Of a stretch of DNA of 64,000 nt, positions 28,593 to 37,431 are shown piece after piece. Source of the DNA: Vogesella urethralis (GTDB lineage: Bacteria; Pseudomonadota; Gammaproteobacteria; Burkholderiales; Chromobacteriaceae). Made by a program: the position numbers and the translations under genes. The stretch covers positions 284,197 through 348,196 of the forward strand of contig NZ_VMDW02000099.1 in assembly GCF_007644045.2 (NCBI RefSeq). Direction: 5' to 3'. Under the pieces are notes generated by a model that saw nothing but the letters and a program-made list of their open reading frames with translations, was not told the origin of the DNA and ran no database searches. Within the stretch, counting starts at the first letter, position 1, and each line of letters starts with the position of its first letter.

Positions 28593-29108
28593 TCAGGCCT
28601 TTTCGCCCTTGGCCAGCAGCAGGATGCGGGTGCCGGCCAGGCGGTCGTGCAGGAACTGCTTGTCGTTATCGATGTACACCCACAGCAGCGGCAGCAGCCA
28701 CCACGCCAGCGCGGCGCCCAGCGCCAGCTTGGGGTTGCCCAGCGATGGCAGCCACGCCAGGTAAGACAGCACCGGCACGCCGACAAACAGCACCAGCGCC
28801 ACCGCAAAGCGCAGCGCGGCCTGCGTCCAGTTCAGGCGGCGGCCATCGGGCATGGCCACCGTCAGCCGCCACGGCTTCATCGCCGGCGTCTGCCCGCTCT
28901 TGACCCAGCAGTAACCGAAATAGCCGAACAGCACGGCGGCCACAAACACACGGTACAGCCCCTGCAGTAGCGGTGCGTTGTCGCCCAGGGCCAGGATGGG
29001 GGTAAAGGCGGCGGCGGCCAGCAGCCACAGTGTGCCAACCAACAGCGATTCGTACAGCAGGCTGGCCAGGCGTCGGGCCAGGCCGGGGAAAGCGGTGGTG
29101 CGCGTCAT
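28593..29108 (-). CDS. RDD-family membrane protein
   Basis: About 171 residues with three to four hydrophobic helices and an RDD domain: the Arg in LARRLASLLYESLLV, and the DRLAGTRILLLA motif near the C-terminus, typical of the family. RDD proteins are small inner-membrane proteins of mostly unknown function; some are linked to ion exchange. The ATG at 29108 gives the family N-terminus; the frame extends upstream but without similarity. It is convergent with the proS operon and divergent from ilvI. Confidence 0.82.
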   Translation of the reverse strand: MTRTTAFPGLARRLASLLYESLLVGTLWLLAAAAFTPILALGDNAPLLQGLYRVFVAAVLFGYFGYCWVKSGQTPAMKPWRLTVAMPDGRRLNWTQAALRFAVALVLFVGVPVLSYLAWLPSLGNPKLALGAALAWWLLPLLWVYIDNDKQFLHDRLAGTRILLLAKGEKA

Positions 29109-29243
29109 GGTGAACGGATGAAAGCAGGTAACAGCCTTGCGGCCAACTAGGCATCTTACCAAAGCCCCCGTGTGCCGCCTACCCCCATAAAAGTGGCTGT
29201 TTTTGCTGGTTTTTGCCCTTTTTTTGCACCTGCACAAAAGCGC

Positions 29244-29272
29244 TTGACCGACTTTGGTGCTTCGGCTAAGTT
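29244..29272 (+). promoter_or_regulatory. Candidate sigma-70 promoter of the ilv operon
   Basis: TTGACC (29244-29249), a 17-base spacer and TAAGTT (29267-29272). The leader to the ilvI start would be about 45 bases. I see no leader peptide rich in branched-chain codons. Confidence 0.5.
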
Positions 29273-29321
29273 CATCCGTCACGGGACAAAAAATTAATAC
29301 CTGACATTAGAAGAGGCAAAG

Positions 29322-31088
29322 ATGCAGATATCGGGCGCGGAGATCCTGGTTCGCAGCTTGCAGGAAGAAGGAGTCGAATTCGTATTCGGCTACCCCGGCG
29401 GCGCGGTCCTGGAAATTTATGATGCAATTTTCCGGCAGCAGCAGTTCAAACACGTACTGGTGCGTCACGAGCAGGCCGCCGTGCACGCGGCTGACGCCTA
29501 CTCGCGTTCCAGCAACAAGGTGGGCGTGGCGCTGGTGACGTCCGGCCCGGGCGCTACCAATGCCGTGACCGGCATTGCTACTGCCTACATGGATTCCATC
29601 CCCATGGTGGTGATTTCGGGCCAGGTGCCCACCCCCGCCATCGGCATGGATGCGTTCCAGGAAGTGGACATGGTGGGCATTACCCGCCCGTGCGTGAAGC
29701 ACAACTTCCTGGTGAAGGACATCAACGAGCTGGCTGCCACCATCAAGAAGGCGTTCTACATCGCCTCGTCCGGTCGTCCGGGCCCGGTGGTGGTAGACAT
29801 CCCGAAAGACGTGACCCAGCGTCTGGCCGAGTTCCACTACCCGGAAAGCGTGAGCATCCGCTCCTACGTGCCGGTCACCCGCGGTCACCCGGGCCAGATC
29901 AAGAAAGCCGTCAACCTGCTGGCCGAAGCCAAGCGCCCGTTCATCTACGTGGGCGGTGGTGCGGTGCAGGGCAATGCCTCGGCCGAAGTGACCGAGCTGG
30001 TGAAAATGCTGGGCGTACCGTGTACCAACACCCTGATGGGCCTGGGCGCCTATCCGGGCGACGATCGCCAGTTCCTGGGCATGCTGGGCATGCACGGCAC
30101 CTACGAAGCCAATATGGCCATGCAGTACTGTGACGTGCTGATCGCCGTGGGCGCGCGTTTTGACGACCGCGTGATCAGCGTGCCGTCGCACTTCCTGTCG
30201 CAGCCGAAAAAGATCGTGCACATCGACGTGGACCCGTCTTCCATCGCCAAGCGCGTGAAAGTGGACGTGCCCATCGTGGGCGACGTGAAGCACGTACTGC
30301 GCGACATGATCGACCTGTTCAAGCAGAGCGGCCTGCAGATGCAGCAACAGCATCTGGCCAACTGGTGGAAGCAGGTAGAAGAATGGCGCAGCTACAACAG
30401 CCTGCTGTACACCCCGTCTACCGAGTTCATCAAGCCGCAGTACGTGGTGCAGAAGCTGTACGAAATTACCGGCGGTGACGCCATCATCACCTCCGACGTG
30501 GGCCAGCACCAGATGTGGGCGGCGCAGTACTACCCGTTCAAGCGCGCGAAGCAGTGGCTGAACTCGGGTGGCCTGGGCACCATGGGCTTCGGTCTGCCGG
30601 CCGCTATCGGCGCCCAGCTGGCCAACCCGGACGCGCAGGTAGCCTGCATTACCGGTGAAGGCTCCATCCAGATGAACATCCAGGAGCTGTCCACCGCCAA
30701 GCAGTACCACACCCCGGTGAAGGTGATTGCGCTGAACAACCGCTACCTGGGCATGGTGCGCCAGTGGCAGGAGTTCTTCTACGGTACCCGCTATTCCGAG
30801 TCGTACATGGATGCGCTGCCCGACTTCGTGAAGATTGCCGAGGCCTACGGCCATATCGGTATCAAGGTGGAAAACCCGGCCGACGTGGAACCGGTGCTGC
30901 GCGAAGCGTTCAGCCCGGCGCTGAAAGAGCGTCTGGTGTTCCTGGATTTCCGTACCGATCAGTCCGAAAACGTGTTCCCGATGATCCAGAACGGCAAGGG
31001 GCTGGACCAGATGGATCTGCCGCCGCACATGCGCGACCTGCAGATTGCCCCGTTCGAGAACAACCGTGACTACGGCAACATGTGTTAA
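29322..31088 (+). CDS. ilvI: Acetolactate synthase large (catalytic) subunit
   Basis: 588-residue ThDP enzyme that condenses pyruvate to acetolactate or with 2-oxobutyrate, the first common step of valine, leucine and isoleucine synthesis. Features: the ThDP-activating Glu in VLVRHEQAAVHAADAYSR, GYPGGAVL, the FAD-binding middle domain, and the ThDP/Mg motif GEGSIQMNIQELSTAKQY...NNRYLGMVRQWQ. AGAGG precedes the ATG at 29322. It is followed by its regulatory subunit ilvH after 11 bases. I cannot distinguish ilvI from ilvB by sequence alone; the pairing with ilvH favours the ilvI name. Confidence 0.94.
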   Translation: MQISGAEILVRSLQEEGVEFVFGYPGGAVLEIYDAIFRQQQFKHVLVRHEQAAVHAADAYSRSSNKVGVALVTSGPGATNAVTGIATAYMDSIPMVVISGQVPTPAIGMDAFQEVDMVGITRPCVKHNFLVKDINELAATIKKAFYIASSGRPGPVVVDIPKDVTQRLAEFHYPESVSIRSYVPVTRGHPGQIKKAVNLLAEAKRPFIYVGGGAVQGNASAEVTELVKMLGVPCTNTLMGLGAYPGDDRQFLGMLGMHGTYEANMAMQYCDVLIAVGARFDDRVISVPSHFLSQPKKIVHIDVDPSSIAKRVKVDVPIVGDVKHVLRDMIDLFKQSGLQMQQQHLANWWKQVEEWRSYNSLLYTPSTEFIKPQYVVQKLYEITGGDAIITSDVGQHQMWAAQYYPFKRAKQWLNSGGLGTMGFGLPAAIGAQLANPDAQVACITGEGSIQMNIQELSTAKQYHTPVKVIALNNRYLGMVRQWQEFFYGTRYSESYMDALPDFVKIAEAYGHIGIKVENPADVEPVLREAFSPALKERLVFLDFRTDQSENVFPMIQNGKGLDQMDLPPHMRDLQIAPFENNRDYGNMC

Positions 31089-31099
31089 GGCCTAGCAGC

Positions 31100-31591
31100 A
31101 TGAGACATATTCTTTCTATTTTGCTGGAAAACGAAGCGGGTGCCCTGTCACGAGTAGTGGGACTTTTCTCCGCGCGCGCATACAATATCGATTCGCTGAC
31201 CGTGTCGACTACCGAAGACCCGACGCTGTCGCGGATGACCATCGTCACCCACGGGTCTGACGAAGTCATCGAGCAGATCACCAAGCAGCTCAACAAGCTG
31301 ATCGAGGTGGTCAAGGTGATTGACCTCAACGAGTCCGACCATATCGAACGCGAAATGATGCTGATCAAGGTCCGTGCCACCGGCAAGGACCGCGAAGAAA
31401 TGAAGCGCATGGCTGACATCTTCCGCGGCCGCATCATCGACGTGACGGAAAAGACCTACACCATCGAGCTCACCGGTACGAGCGAAAAGCTGGGCGCCTT
31501 TATCGAGGCGATCGACCGTTCAGTGATCCTGGAAACGGTGCGTACTGGTGCATCCGGAATTGGTCGCGGCGAACGTATTCTGAAGATCTGA
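31100..31591 (+). CDS. ilvH: Acetolactate synthase small (regulatory) subunit
   Basis: 163 residues, the length of IlvH. An N-terminal ACT domain (MRHILSILLENEAGALSRVVGLFSARAYNIDSLTV) carries the valine-binding site; the C-terminal part (KTYTIELTGTSEKLGAFI) contacts the catalytic subunit. It confers feedback inhibition by valine. The ATG at 31100 is the family start; an in-frame ATG 18 bases upstream overlaps the ilvI end. Confidence 0.94.
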   Translation: MRHILSILLENEAGALSRVVGLFSARAYNIDSLTVSTTEDPTLSRMTIVTHGSDEVIEQITKQLNKLIEVVKVIDLNESDHIEREMMLIKVRATGKDREEMKRMADIFRGRIIDVTEKTYTIELTGTSEKLGAFIEAIDRSVILETVRTGASGIGRGERILKI

Positions 31592-31630
31592 AATCACCAG
31601 GGCGGCTACCCGCTGCCCGAGAACAACTAG

Positions 31631-32656
<1,026 letters not shown>

Positions 32657-32674
32657 TCATCATCTGTTCAGCAC

Positions 32675-32699
32675 AAAGCCGGGGAAACCCGGCTTTTTT
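32675..32699 (+). terminator. Terminator after ilvC
   Basis: AAAGCCGGG and CCCGGCTTT pair around a GAAA tetraloop, then a T run. It closes the ilv operon. Confidence 0.9.
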
Positions 32700-32707
32700 C
32701 ATGCCTG

Positions 32708-33571
32708 TCAGGCACCCGCGGCCAACCATAGTGCCAGTAGCGTAATCAGCAGGCCCGCCACCTGTGCGCCGTGCAATTGCTCGCCAGCCAGTAGCCCGAA
32801 TACCGTTGCGGCCAACGGCATCACTACCGTCAGTAATGCGGTACGCGATGCGACTACCTTCGCCGCGCCGCTATACCATAGCCAGTAACCTAGTGCCGTC
32901 GGCAGGGCTCCGTAGTAAATGCAGCCCAGTAAGGCCGAGGCTGGCCAGGCGCTGGGTTGTTCCAGGATGGCCAGTGGCAGCGAGAGCAGCAGCGCCAGCA
33001 GGCATAGCAGGGCGCTGAGGCTGAGCGACGGTATCGGTTGGCTGAGCCGGCGCTGTAGCAGGATAAATACGCCTTCACAAACCACCGCCGCCAGTACCAT
33101 CGTATTGCCCAGCCAGTGGCTGGCTTGGCCGGCTGGCTGATTGCCAGGCCATTGCAAGGTGGCGGCACCGAGCGTGGCCAGCGCAATTGCCAGCCATAGT
33201 CGCCTGCCGGGGCGATGGCCCAGTAGCAACCAGGCCAGTACGGCGGTGACCGCAGGCAGGGTAGCAGTCAGGATGGCCGCATCACTGACACGAGTTTGCT
33301 GCATGCCGACGACCAGCAGGCTGGTATAGGCGACACTGCCGCAGGCTGCCTGCAAGATCAGCAGGCCCAGATCGCGGGCTGAGGGGCGTGGCCAGGCCAG
33401 ACCTTGCTGGAGCATCAGTCCGTACAGCAGTGGCAGCGCCACGGCAAAGCGCAAGGCACTGGCGGTAAACGGGGGGAGACCGTGGCCGATAATCTGGCTG
33501 ACCAGCGGGGTACTACCGGCCAGGATCATGGCCAGCACCAGTTGTAGTTGGGGGAACGAAGAGGGCTTCAT
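32708..33571 (-). CDS. EamA/DMT-family transporter
   Basis: About 287 residues with ten hydrophobic segments and two EamA repeats; it opens LQLVLAMILAGSTPLVSQIIGHGLPP. Probably exports an amino acid or related metabolite from the cytoplasm. It lies downstream of an AraC-family regulator on the same strand (73-base gap), a common regulator-exporter pairing. The start at 33571 follows GGAG by nine bases. Not closely similar to the other EamA gene at 11518. The pair sits in the ilvC-pssA interval, where related genomes usually have phospholipid genes. Confidence 0.85.
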   Translation of the reverse strand: MKPSSFPQLQLVLAMILAGSTPLVSQIIGHGLPPFTASALRFAVALPLLYGLMLQQGLAWPRPSARDLGLLILQAACGSVAYTSLLVVGMQQTRVSDAAILTATLPAVTAVLAWLLLGHRPGRRLWLAIALATLGAATLQWPGNQPAGQASHWLGNTMVLAAVVCEGVFILLQRRLSQPIPSLSLSALLCLLALLLSLPLAILEQPSAWPASALLGCIYYGALPTALGYWLWYSGAAKVVASRTALLTVVMPLAATVFGLLAGEQLHGAQVAGLLITLLALWLAAGA

Positions 33572-33643
33572 GCTAAGGCTCCATGCTGGGGGAAGCCCAG
33601 TAAACCTTGCTGGTCTGGAGCCGGTATTGAACAAAATTGCAGG

Positions 33644-34447
33644 CTAGGGGCCAGTAGGGCGATAGCGGCCGGGCGGTAGCCCGTATTGCCGCTTGAAGGC
33701 GCGGTTAAGGTGGCTTTGGTCGGCAAAGCCGCATTGCAGGGCAATGTCGGCCAGCGGGGTGCTGCCGAGTAGCAGTTGCCGTGCTCGCTGCAGCCGGTAT
33801 TGCACGCGGTAGGCATGAGGCGTGATGCCGTATTGTTGGCGGAACTGGCGCAGCAACTGGTACGGGCTCAGCTGGCATTGTGCCGCCAGGGTGGCTAAAC
33901 GTAGTGTGGCATCATGCTGGTCGCACAGCCGCTGCCGGACTTTTTCCAGGTCGGCGTGGCCCTCGGCCTGCAGGGGTGGGTGATGGGGGAAGCGCAGCAG
34001 CTTGGCGAGTAGCTCGGTTTCCGCTTCATCCAGCGCCAAGGCTGGTGTATTTGCGTCCTGCAGCTGTCGTATCAGCAGGGTGATGGCGGCTGCCAGGTGC
34101 GGGTCTTGGCTGACGGGGGGCAGTAACGTTTGGCCAAATGGCGACAGGTTGGCCGCATCAGCGGCGAGGGTCAGCGCCTGCGCTGGGAAGTACAACATCT
34201 GCCAACGGCGCGTCTGACAATGCAGCGGCTGGCCATCGTGCATCTCGCCAGGGTTCACCATGATGACGTCGCCAGCCAGGGCATCGACCATGCCCCTGCC
34301 ACTGAACGAGCGCTGCGCGCCTTCGTACAGCAGCCCTACGCCGTACTGGTCGTGACTGTGGCGCGGAAAACGCTGCGCGCCGTGTAGCGAGATCAGCTCG
34401 AAGGCGGTGTCCGGGTGGCGGAGAATGGCGGCCGGCGGGCTGGGCAT
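33644..34447 (-). CDS. AraC-family transcriptional regulator with cupin sensor
   Basis: About 267 residues. The N-terminal half is an AraC-type cupin ligand-binding domain (FPRHSHDQYGVGLLYEGAQR...DVIMVNPGEMHDG), and the C-terminal about 100 residues hold the two helix-turn-helix motifs, ending DIALQCGFADQSHLNRAFKRQYGLPPGRYR. AGGAG is correctly spaced for the ATG at 34447; an ATG six bases earlier is too close to it. It probably controls the adjacent exporter. The ligand is unknown. Confidence 0.88.
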   Translation of the reverse strand: MPSPPAAILRHPDTAFELISLHGAQRFPRHSHDQYGVGLLYEGAQRSFSGRGMVDALAGDVIMVNPGEMHDGQPLHCQTRRWQMLYFPAQALTLAADAANLSPFGQTLLPPVSQDPHLAAAITLLIRQLQDANTPALALDEAETELLAKLLRFPHHPPLQAEGHADLEKVRQRLCDQHDATLRLATLAAQCQLSPYQLLRQFRQQYGITPHAYRVQYRLQRARQLLLGSTPLADIALQCGFADQSHLNRAFKRQYGLPPGRYRPTGP

Positions 34448-34617
34448 GGGCATGCTCCTGGCTGGAAGACGCGCCAGGGCCGGGAAGGGCGGGCATTTTG
34501 GCGGTTTGGCCTTTTGCCGTGCTGGCTGGCGTTTTAGAATGTGCCGTTTTCTGACGGGCAAGTTTTGACCCTAACAGATCAGACTGCGGCCAACAACCTG
34601 GAGTGAAAAGCTTACCC

Positions 34618-35373
34618 ATGCACCACGATCCGCTATCCGGCAAACCCTCGTTGCGACGCCAGGGCATTTACCTGCTGCCCAACTCGTTTACCCTGGCCGC
34701 GCTGTTTGCCGGCTTTTACGCCATCGTGCAGGCGATGAACCAGCGCTTCGAGCTGGCGGCGGTCGCCATTTTCATCGCCATGATCCTGGACGGCATGGAC
34801 GGCCGCGTGGCACGCATGACGCATAGCCAGAGCGCCTTTGGCGCCGAGTTCGACAGCCTGTCGGACATGGTGAGCTTTGGTGTGGCGCCGGCGCTGGTGG
34901 CCTACGAGTGGCTGCTGAAAGACATGGGCAAGCTGGGCTGGATGGTGGCCTTCATCTACTGCGCCGGTGCGGCGCTGCGGCTGGCGCGTTTCAACACCAT
35001 GGTCGGCACCGCCGACAAACGCTGGTTCACCGGCCTGCCCAGCCCGGCGGCGGCGGCGCTGGTGGCCGGTCTGGTGTGGATCTGCCACGCCTACAATTAT
35101 CAGCAACTGCCCGGCCTGCACTGGCTGGCGCTGGCGTTTACCGCATTTGCCGGCATCACCATGGTGACCAATGTGAAGTACTGGAGCTTCAAGGAGGTGC
35201 ATCTGCGCCGTCGCGTGCCGTTCGTGATGCTGCTGGGTCTGGTGGTGGTATTGCTGCTGCTGATGTCGGAGCCGCCGCTGGTGCTGTTCGGCTTCTTTGT
35301 CTGCTACGCGCTGTCCGGCTATGTGATGGCGCTGATGAACCTGGGGCGCAAGGCGCCGCCGCCGGCTGTCTGA
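34618..35373 (+). CDS. pssA: CDP-diacylglycerol-serine O-phosphatidyltransferase
   Basis: Inner-membrane CDP-alcohol phosphatidyltransferase of about 251 residues making phosphatidylserine, precursor of phosphatidylethanolamine. The catalytic motif DG-xx-AR-x8-G-xxx-D-xxx-D is intact (DGMDGRVARMTHSQSAFGAE then FDSLSD). The N-terminus IYLLPNSFTLAALFAGFYAI is typical of the membrane-type PssA. ATG 34618 is my choice; GTG at 34603 in the same frame is an alternative. The partner decarboxylase gene psd, often next to pssA between ilvC and leuA, is absent here. Confidence 0.9.
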   Translation: MHHDPLSGKPSLRRQGIYLLPNSFTLAALFAGFYAIVQAMNQRFELAAVAIFIAMILDGMDGRVARMTHSQSAFGAEFDSLSDMVSFGVAPALVAYEWLLKDMGKLGWMVAFIYCAGAALRLARFNTMVGTADKRWFTGLPSPAAAALVAGLVWICHAYNYQQLPGLHWLALAFTAFAGITMVTNVKYWSFKEVHLRRRVPFVMLLGLVVVLLLLMSEPPLVLFGFFVCYALSGYVMALMNLGRKAPPPAV

Positions 35374-35392
35374 GCCTGGCTGTTGACCGGAT

Positions 35393-35419
35393 AAACCGCC
35401 CCGTAACGGGCGGTTTTTT
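35393..35419 (+). terminator. Terminator after pssA
   Basis: AAACCGCCC and GGGCGGTTT pair around CGTAAC, then a T run; it also faces the end of the convergent AraC gene. Confidence 0.88.
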
Positions 35420-35427
35420 CATGGCCG

Positions 35428-36312
35428 TCAGCGCAGGCAGGCGCTGGGCGGGTGGCCAAAGCGGCGGCGGAAGGCGGTGGCAAAGTTGGCCGCCGAGTTG
35501 TAGCCGGCGCTCAGCGCCACGTCGGTAATGCTGTGCTGGCCGCTCAGCAGGCGGCGGCGCGCGGCGTCCAGCCGTTGGCCGCGCAGGTAGTCCATCACGC
35601 TGCAGTCGAAGTGGCGGCGGAAGTGGCGTTGCAGCGTGCTGCTGCTCATGCAGGCCAGTTCGGCCAGCTGGTGCAGGCTGTAGTCCTCGCCCTCGCCGCT
35701 GTCGATCAGGTCTTTTACCCGCTGCAGGCGCCGGCCCAGTTGCGGCGGGGTGGCACCGTGCGCGGGGGTGTCGCCCAGCGTTTCCAGTACCTGGCCCAGC
35801 AGCAGCATCCCCAGGCCTTCGCGCTCGATCTGCGTCAGCAAAGGGTTGGCCGCCTGGTGTTGCACCATCTGTTGCGCCAGCCGGGTCAGTTGCGCGCTGG
35901 CGGTCCATTGCCGGGCGGCCAGATGCTGGCGCGCCAGCCGGGCCAGCGTGCCGTGGCCGCCGGCCTCGGCCAGGCCGTGGCGTTCCAGCCAGTCGTGCTC
36001 CAGCGCCATGCACACTTTCTGTTCCACACCGGGTTGGCCGCAGTGGCGCTGGAACAGCGCCTGTTCATTGAGGTTGACCAGCAGCACCTGTGCCTGACGC
36101 TGCGGTTGCAGGCGGAAATCCTGCTGGTCGAAGCGCAGCTGCAGCGGCCCCTGCAGTGCCACGATCAGGCGCAGGCCGGCGGCACTGGCGTTGCTGTGGC
36201 TGTGCGGGTTGGCACGGCTGCGGTTGGCGCTGATGTGCAGGCCCGGCGTGGTGTGCTGTACCCAGGCGACGTCGCCGCTGTTGCTGCGGCCGCTGGCTGG
36301 CTGCCCCTGCAT
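35428..36312 (-). CDS. AraC-family regulator, PchR-like
   Basis: 294 residues, the length and layout of PchR/AlcR-type siderophore regulators: an N-terminal sensor region and a C-terminal double helix-turn-helix (LHQLAELACMSSSTLQRHFRRHFDCSVMDYLRGQRLDAARRRLL...DVALSAGYNSAANFATAFRRRFGHPP). Such regulators sense a ferric siderophore in the cytoplasm and activate its receptor gene. AAGGAGG gives a near-perfect ribosome-binding site for the ATG at 36312. It is divergent from the esterase/receptor genes, with a Fur-box-like site between them. Confidence 0.85.
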   Translation of the reverse strand: MQGQPASGRSNSGDVAWVQHTTPGLHISANRSRANPHSHSNASAAGLRLIVALQGPLQLRFDQQDFRLQPQRQAQVLLVNLNEQALFQRHCGQPGVEQKVCMALEHDWLERHGLAEAGGHGTLARLARQHLAARQWTASAQLTRLAQQMVQHQAANPLLTQIEREGLGMLLLGQVLETLGDTPAHGATPPQLGRRLQRVKDLIDSGEGEDYSLHQLAELACMSSSTLQRHFRRHFDCSVMDYLRGQRLDAARRRLLSGQHSITDVALSAGYNSAANFATAFRRRFGHPPSACLR

Positions 36313-36413
36313 GCTGTTTCCTCCTTGGTTCCTTCTGTGCCCCTGGCGCAAACGATGTTGCCCGTTACGCAAAAGCGGCGCGGCGGACAAATCCGGATAC
36401 TAGCAGACTTCTT

Positions 36414-36432
36414 GGTAATAAGAATAATTATC
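36414..36432 (+). promoter_or_regulatory. Putative Fur box
   Basis: GGTAATAAGAATAATTATC resembles the Fur consensus GATAATGATAATCATTATC. It lies about 20 bases upstream of the esterase start and in the shared spacer with the AraC regulator, so iron repression of both directions is likely. Confidence 0.7.
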
Positions 36433-36451
36433 AACAAGCTGGGTGGTAACC

Positions 36452-37381
36452 ATGTGTATCCGATCCCGTCTGGGGCGCTGGCTGGCGGCGTCCTTGCTGC
36501 TGCTGGCGGCGTTGCCGGCGCCGGCCGAGCCGGTGCTGCTGGCCGACGCCAGCCAGTTTGCGCTGCGCTCGCACCATACCGGCCAGACCTACCACATTTA
36601 CCTGTCGGTACCGGCGCTGCCGCCGCCGGCGGGCGGCTACCCGGTGCTGTACGCGCTGGATGGTGATGACAACTTCGCGCTGTTTCATCGCGCCAACCCG
36701 CGCCAGGCCAGCGAATTTGCCCGTCTGCGCCAGCATGGCCCGCAGGTGCCGTCGCCGGGCGTGGTGGTGGGTATCGGCTATGGTCGCCCGTTCAGCCAGA
36801 CGCTGGATTTGCGCGCGCTGGATTACACGCCGCCTGCCGCGTGCCAGCCGTGCGATGCGCAATCGCCACGCCACGGTGGTGCCGACGCTTTCGCCCGCTT
36901 CCTCAATGACGAGCTGAAGCCGGAAATCGCCCGCCGCCTGCCGGTCAACCCGGCGCGGCAAAGCCTGTTCGGCCATTCCTACGGCGGCCTGTTCACCATG
37001 TACCAGCTGCTGCGCCAGCCGCAGACGTTCCAGCAATTTTTTGCCATCAGCCCGTCGCTGTGGTTTGGCGACCGCGTGTTGCAGTCGCTACCGCCGGCGG
37101 CGATGCCTGCTGGCGAGCCACGCCTGCTGGCGCTGTGGGTAGGGGGCGATGAGCAGCCGGCCACGTTCGACCCGGCTGCCAGCGCGGCGCGGCAGCAGCG
37201 CTTGCAGCAGAACCGCATGCTGGATAATGCCGCCGCCCTGGTGGCGCAGCTGACCGGTCGCGCCGGGCTGATCACCGATTACCGCGTGGTGGCCGGCCAC
37301 GACCACGGCCAGATGCCCGGCTACGCCATCGACCGCGTGCTGGCCATCGCCTTTCGCAGTGGCACGTCGCCCGCGCACTGA
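36452..37381 (+). CDS. Periplasmic siderophore esterase (IroE-like alpha/beta hydrolase)
   Basis: About 309 residues with a signal peptide (LGRWLAASLLLLAALPAPAEP) and an esterase-D type alpha/beta hydrolase fold: YPVLYALDGDDNFALF, nucleophile Ser in FGHSYGGLF, and a His in GHDHGQMPG. Related exported enzymes (IroE, PfeE) hydrolyse ferric catecholate ester siderophores in the periplasm. GGGTGG precedes the ATG at 36452. It is the first gene after the Fur box and lies directly upstream of the TonB receptor, so they probably form an iron-regulated operon. The exact siderophore is inferred, not seen. Confidence 0.82.
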   Translation: MCIRSRLGRWLAASLLLLAALPAPAEPVLLADASQFALRSHHTGQTYHIYLSVPALPPPAGGYPVLYALDGDDNFALFHRANPRQASEFARLRQHGPQVPSPGVVVGIGYGRPFSQTLDLRALDYTPPAACQPCDAQSPRHGGADAFARFLNDELKPEIARRLPVNPARQSLFGHSYGGLFTMYQLLRQPQTFQQFFAISPSLWFGDRVLQSLPPAAMPAGEPRLLALWVGGDEQPATFDPAASAARQQRLQQNRMLDNAAALVAQLTGRAGLITDYRVVAGHDHGQMPGYAIDRVLAIAFRSGTSPAH

Positions 37382-37431
37382 TTTCATGTGACGGGGTGGC
37401 CTGTCACCCCGCTTATTTCGGGAAAAAAGCA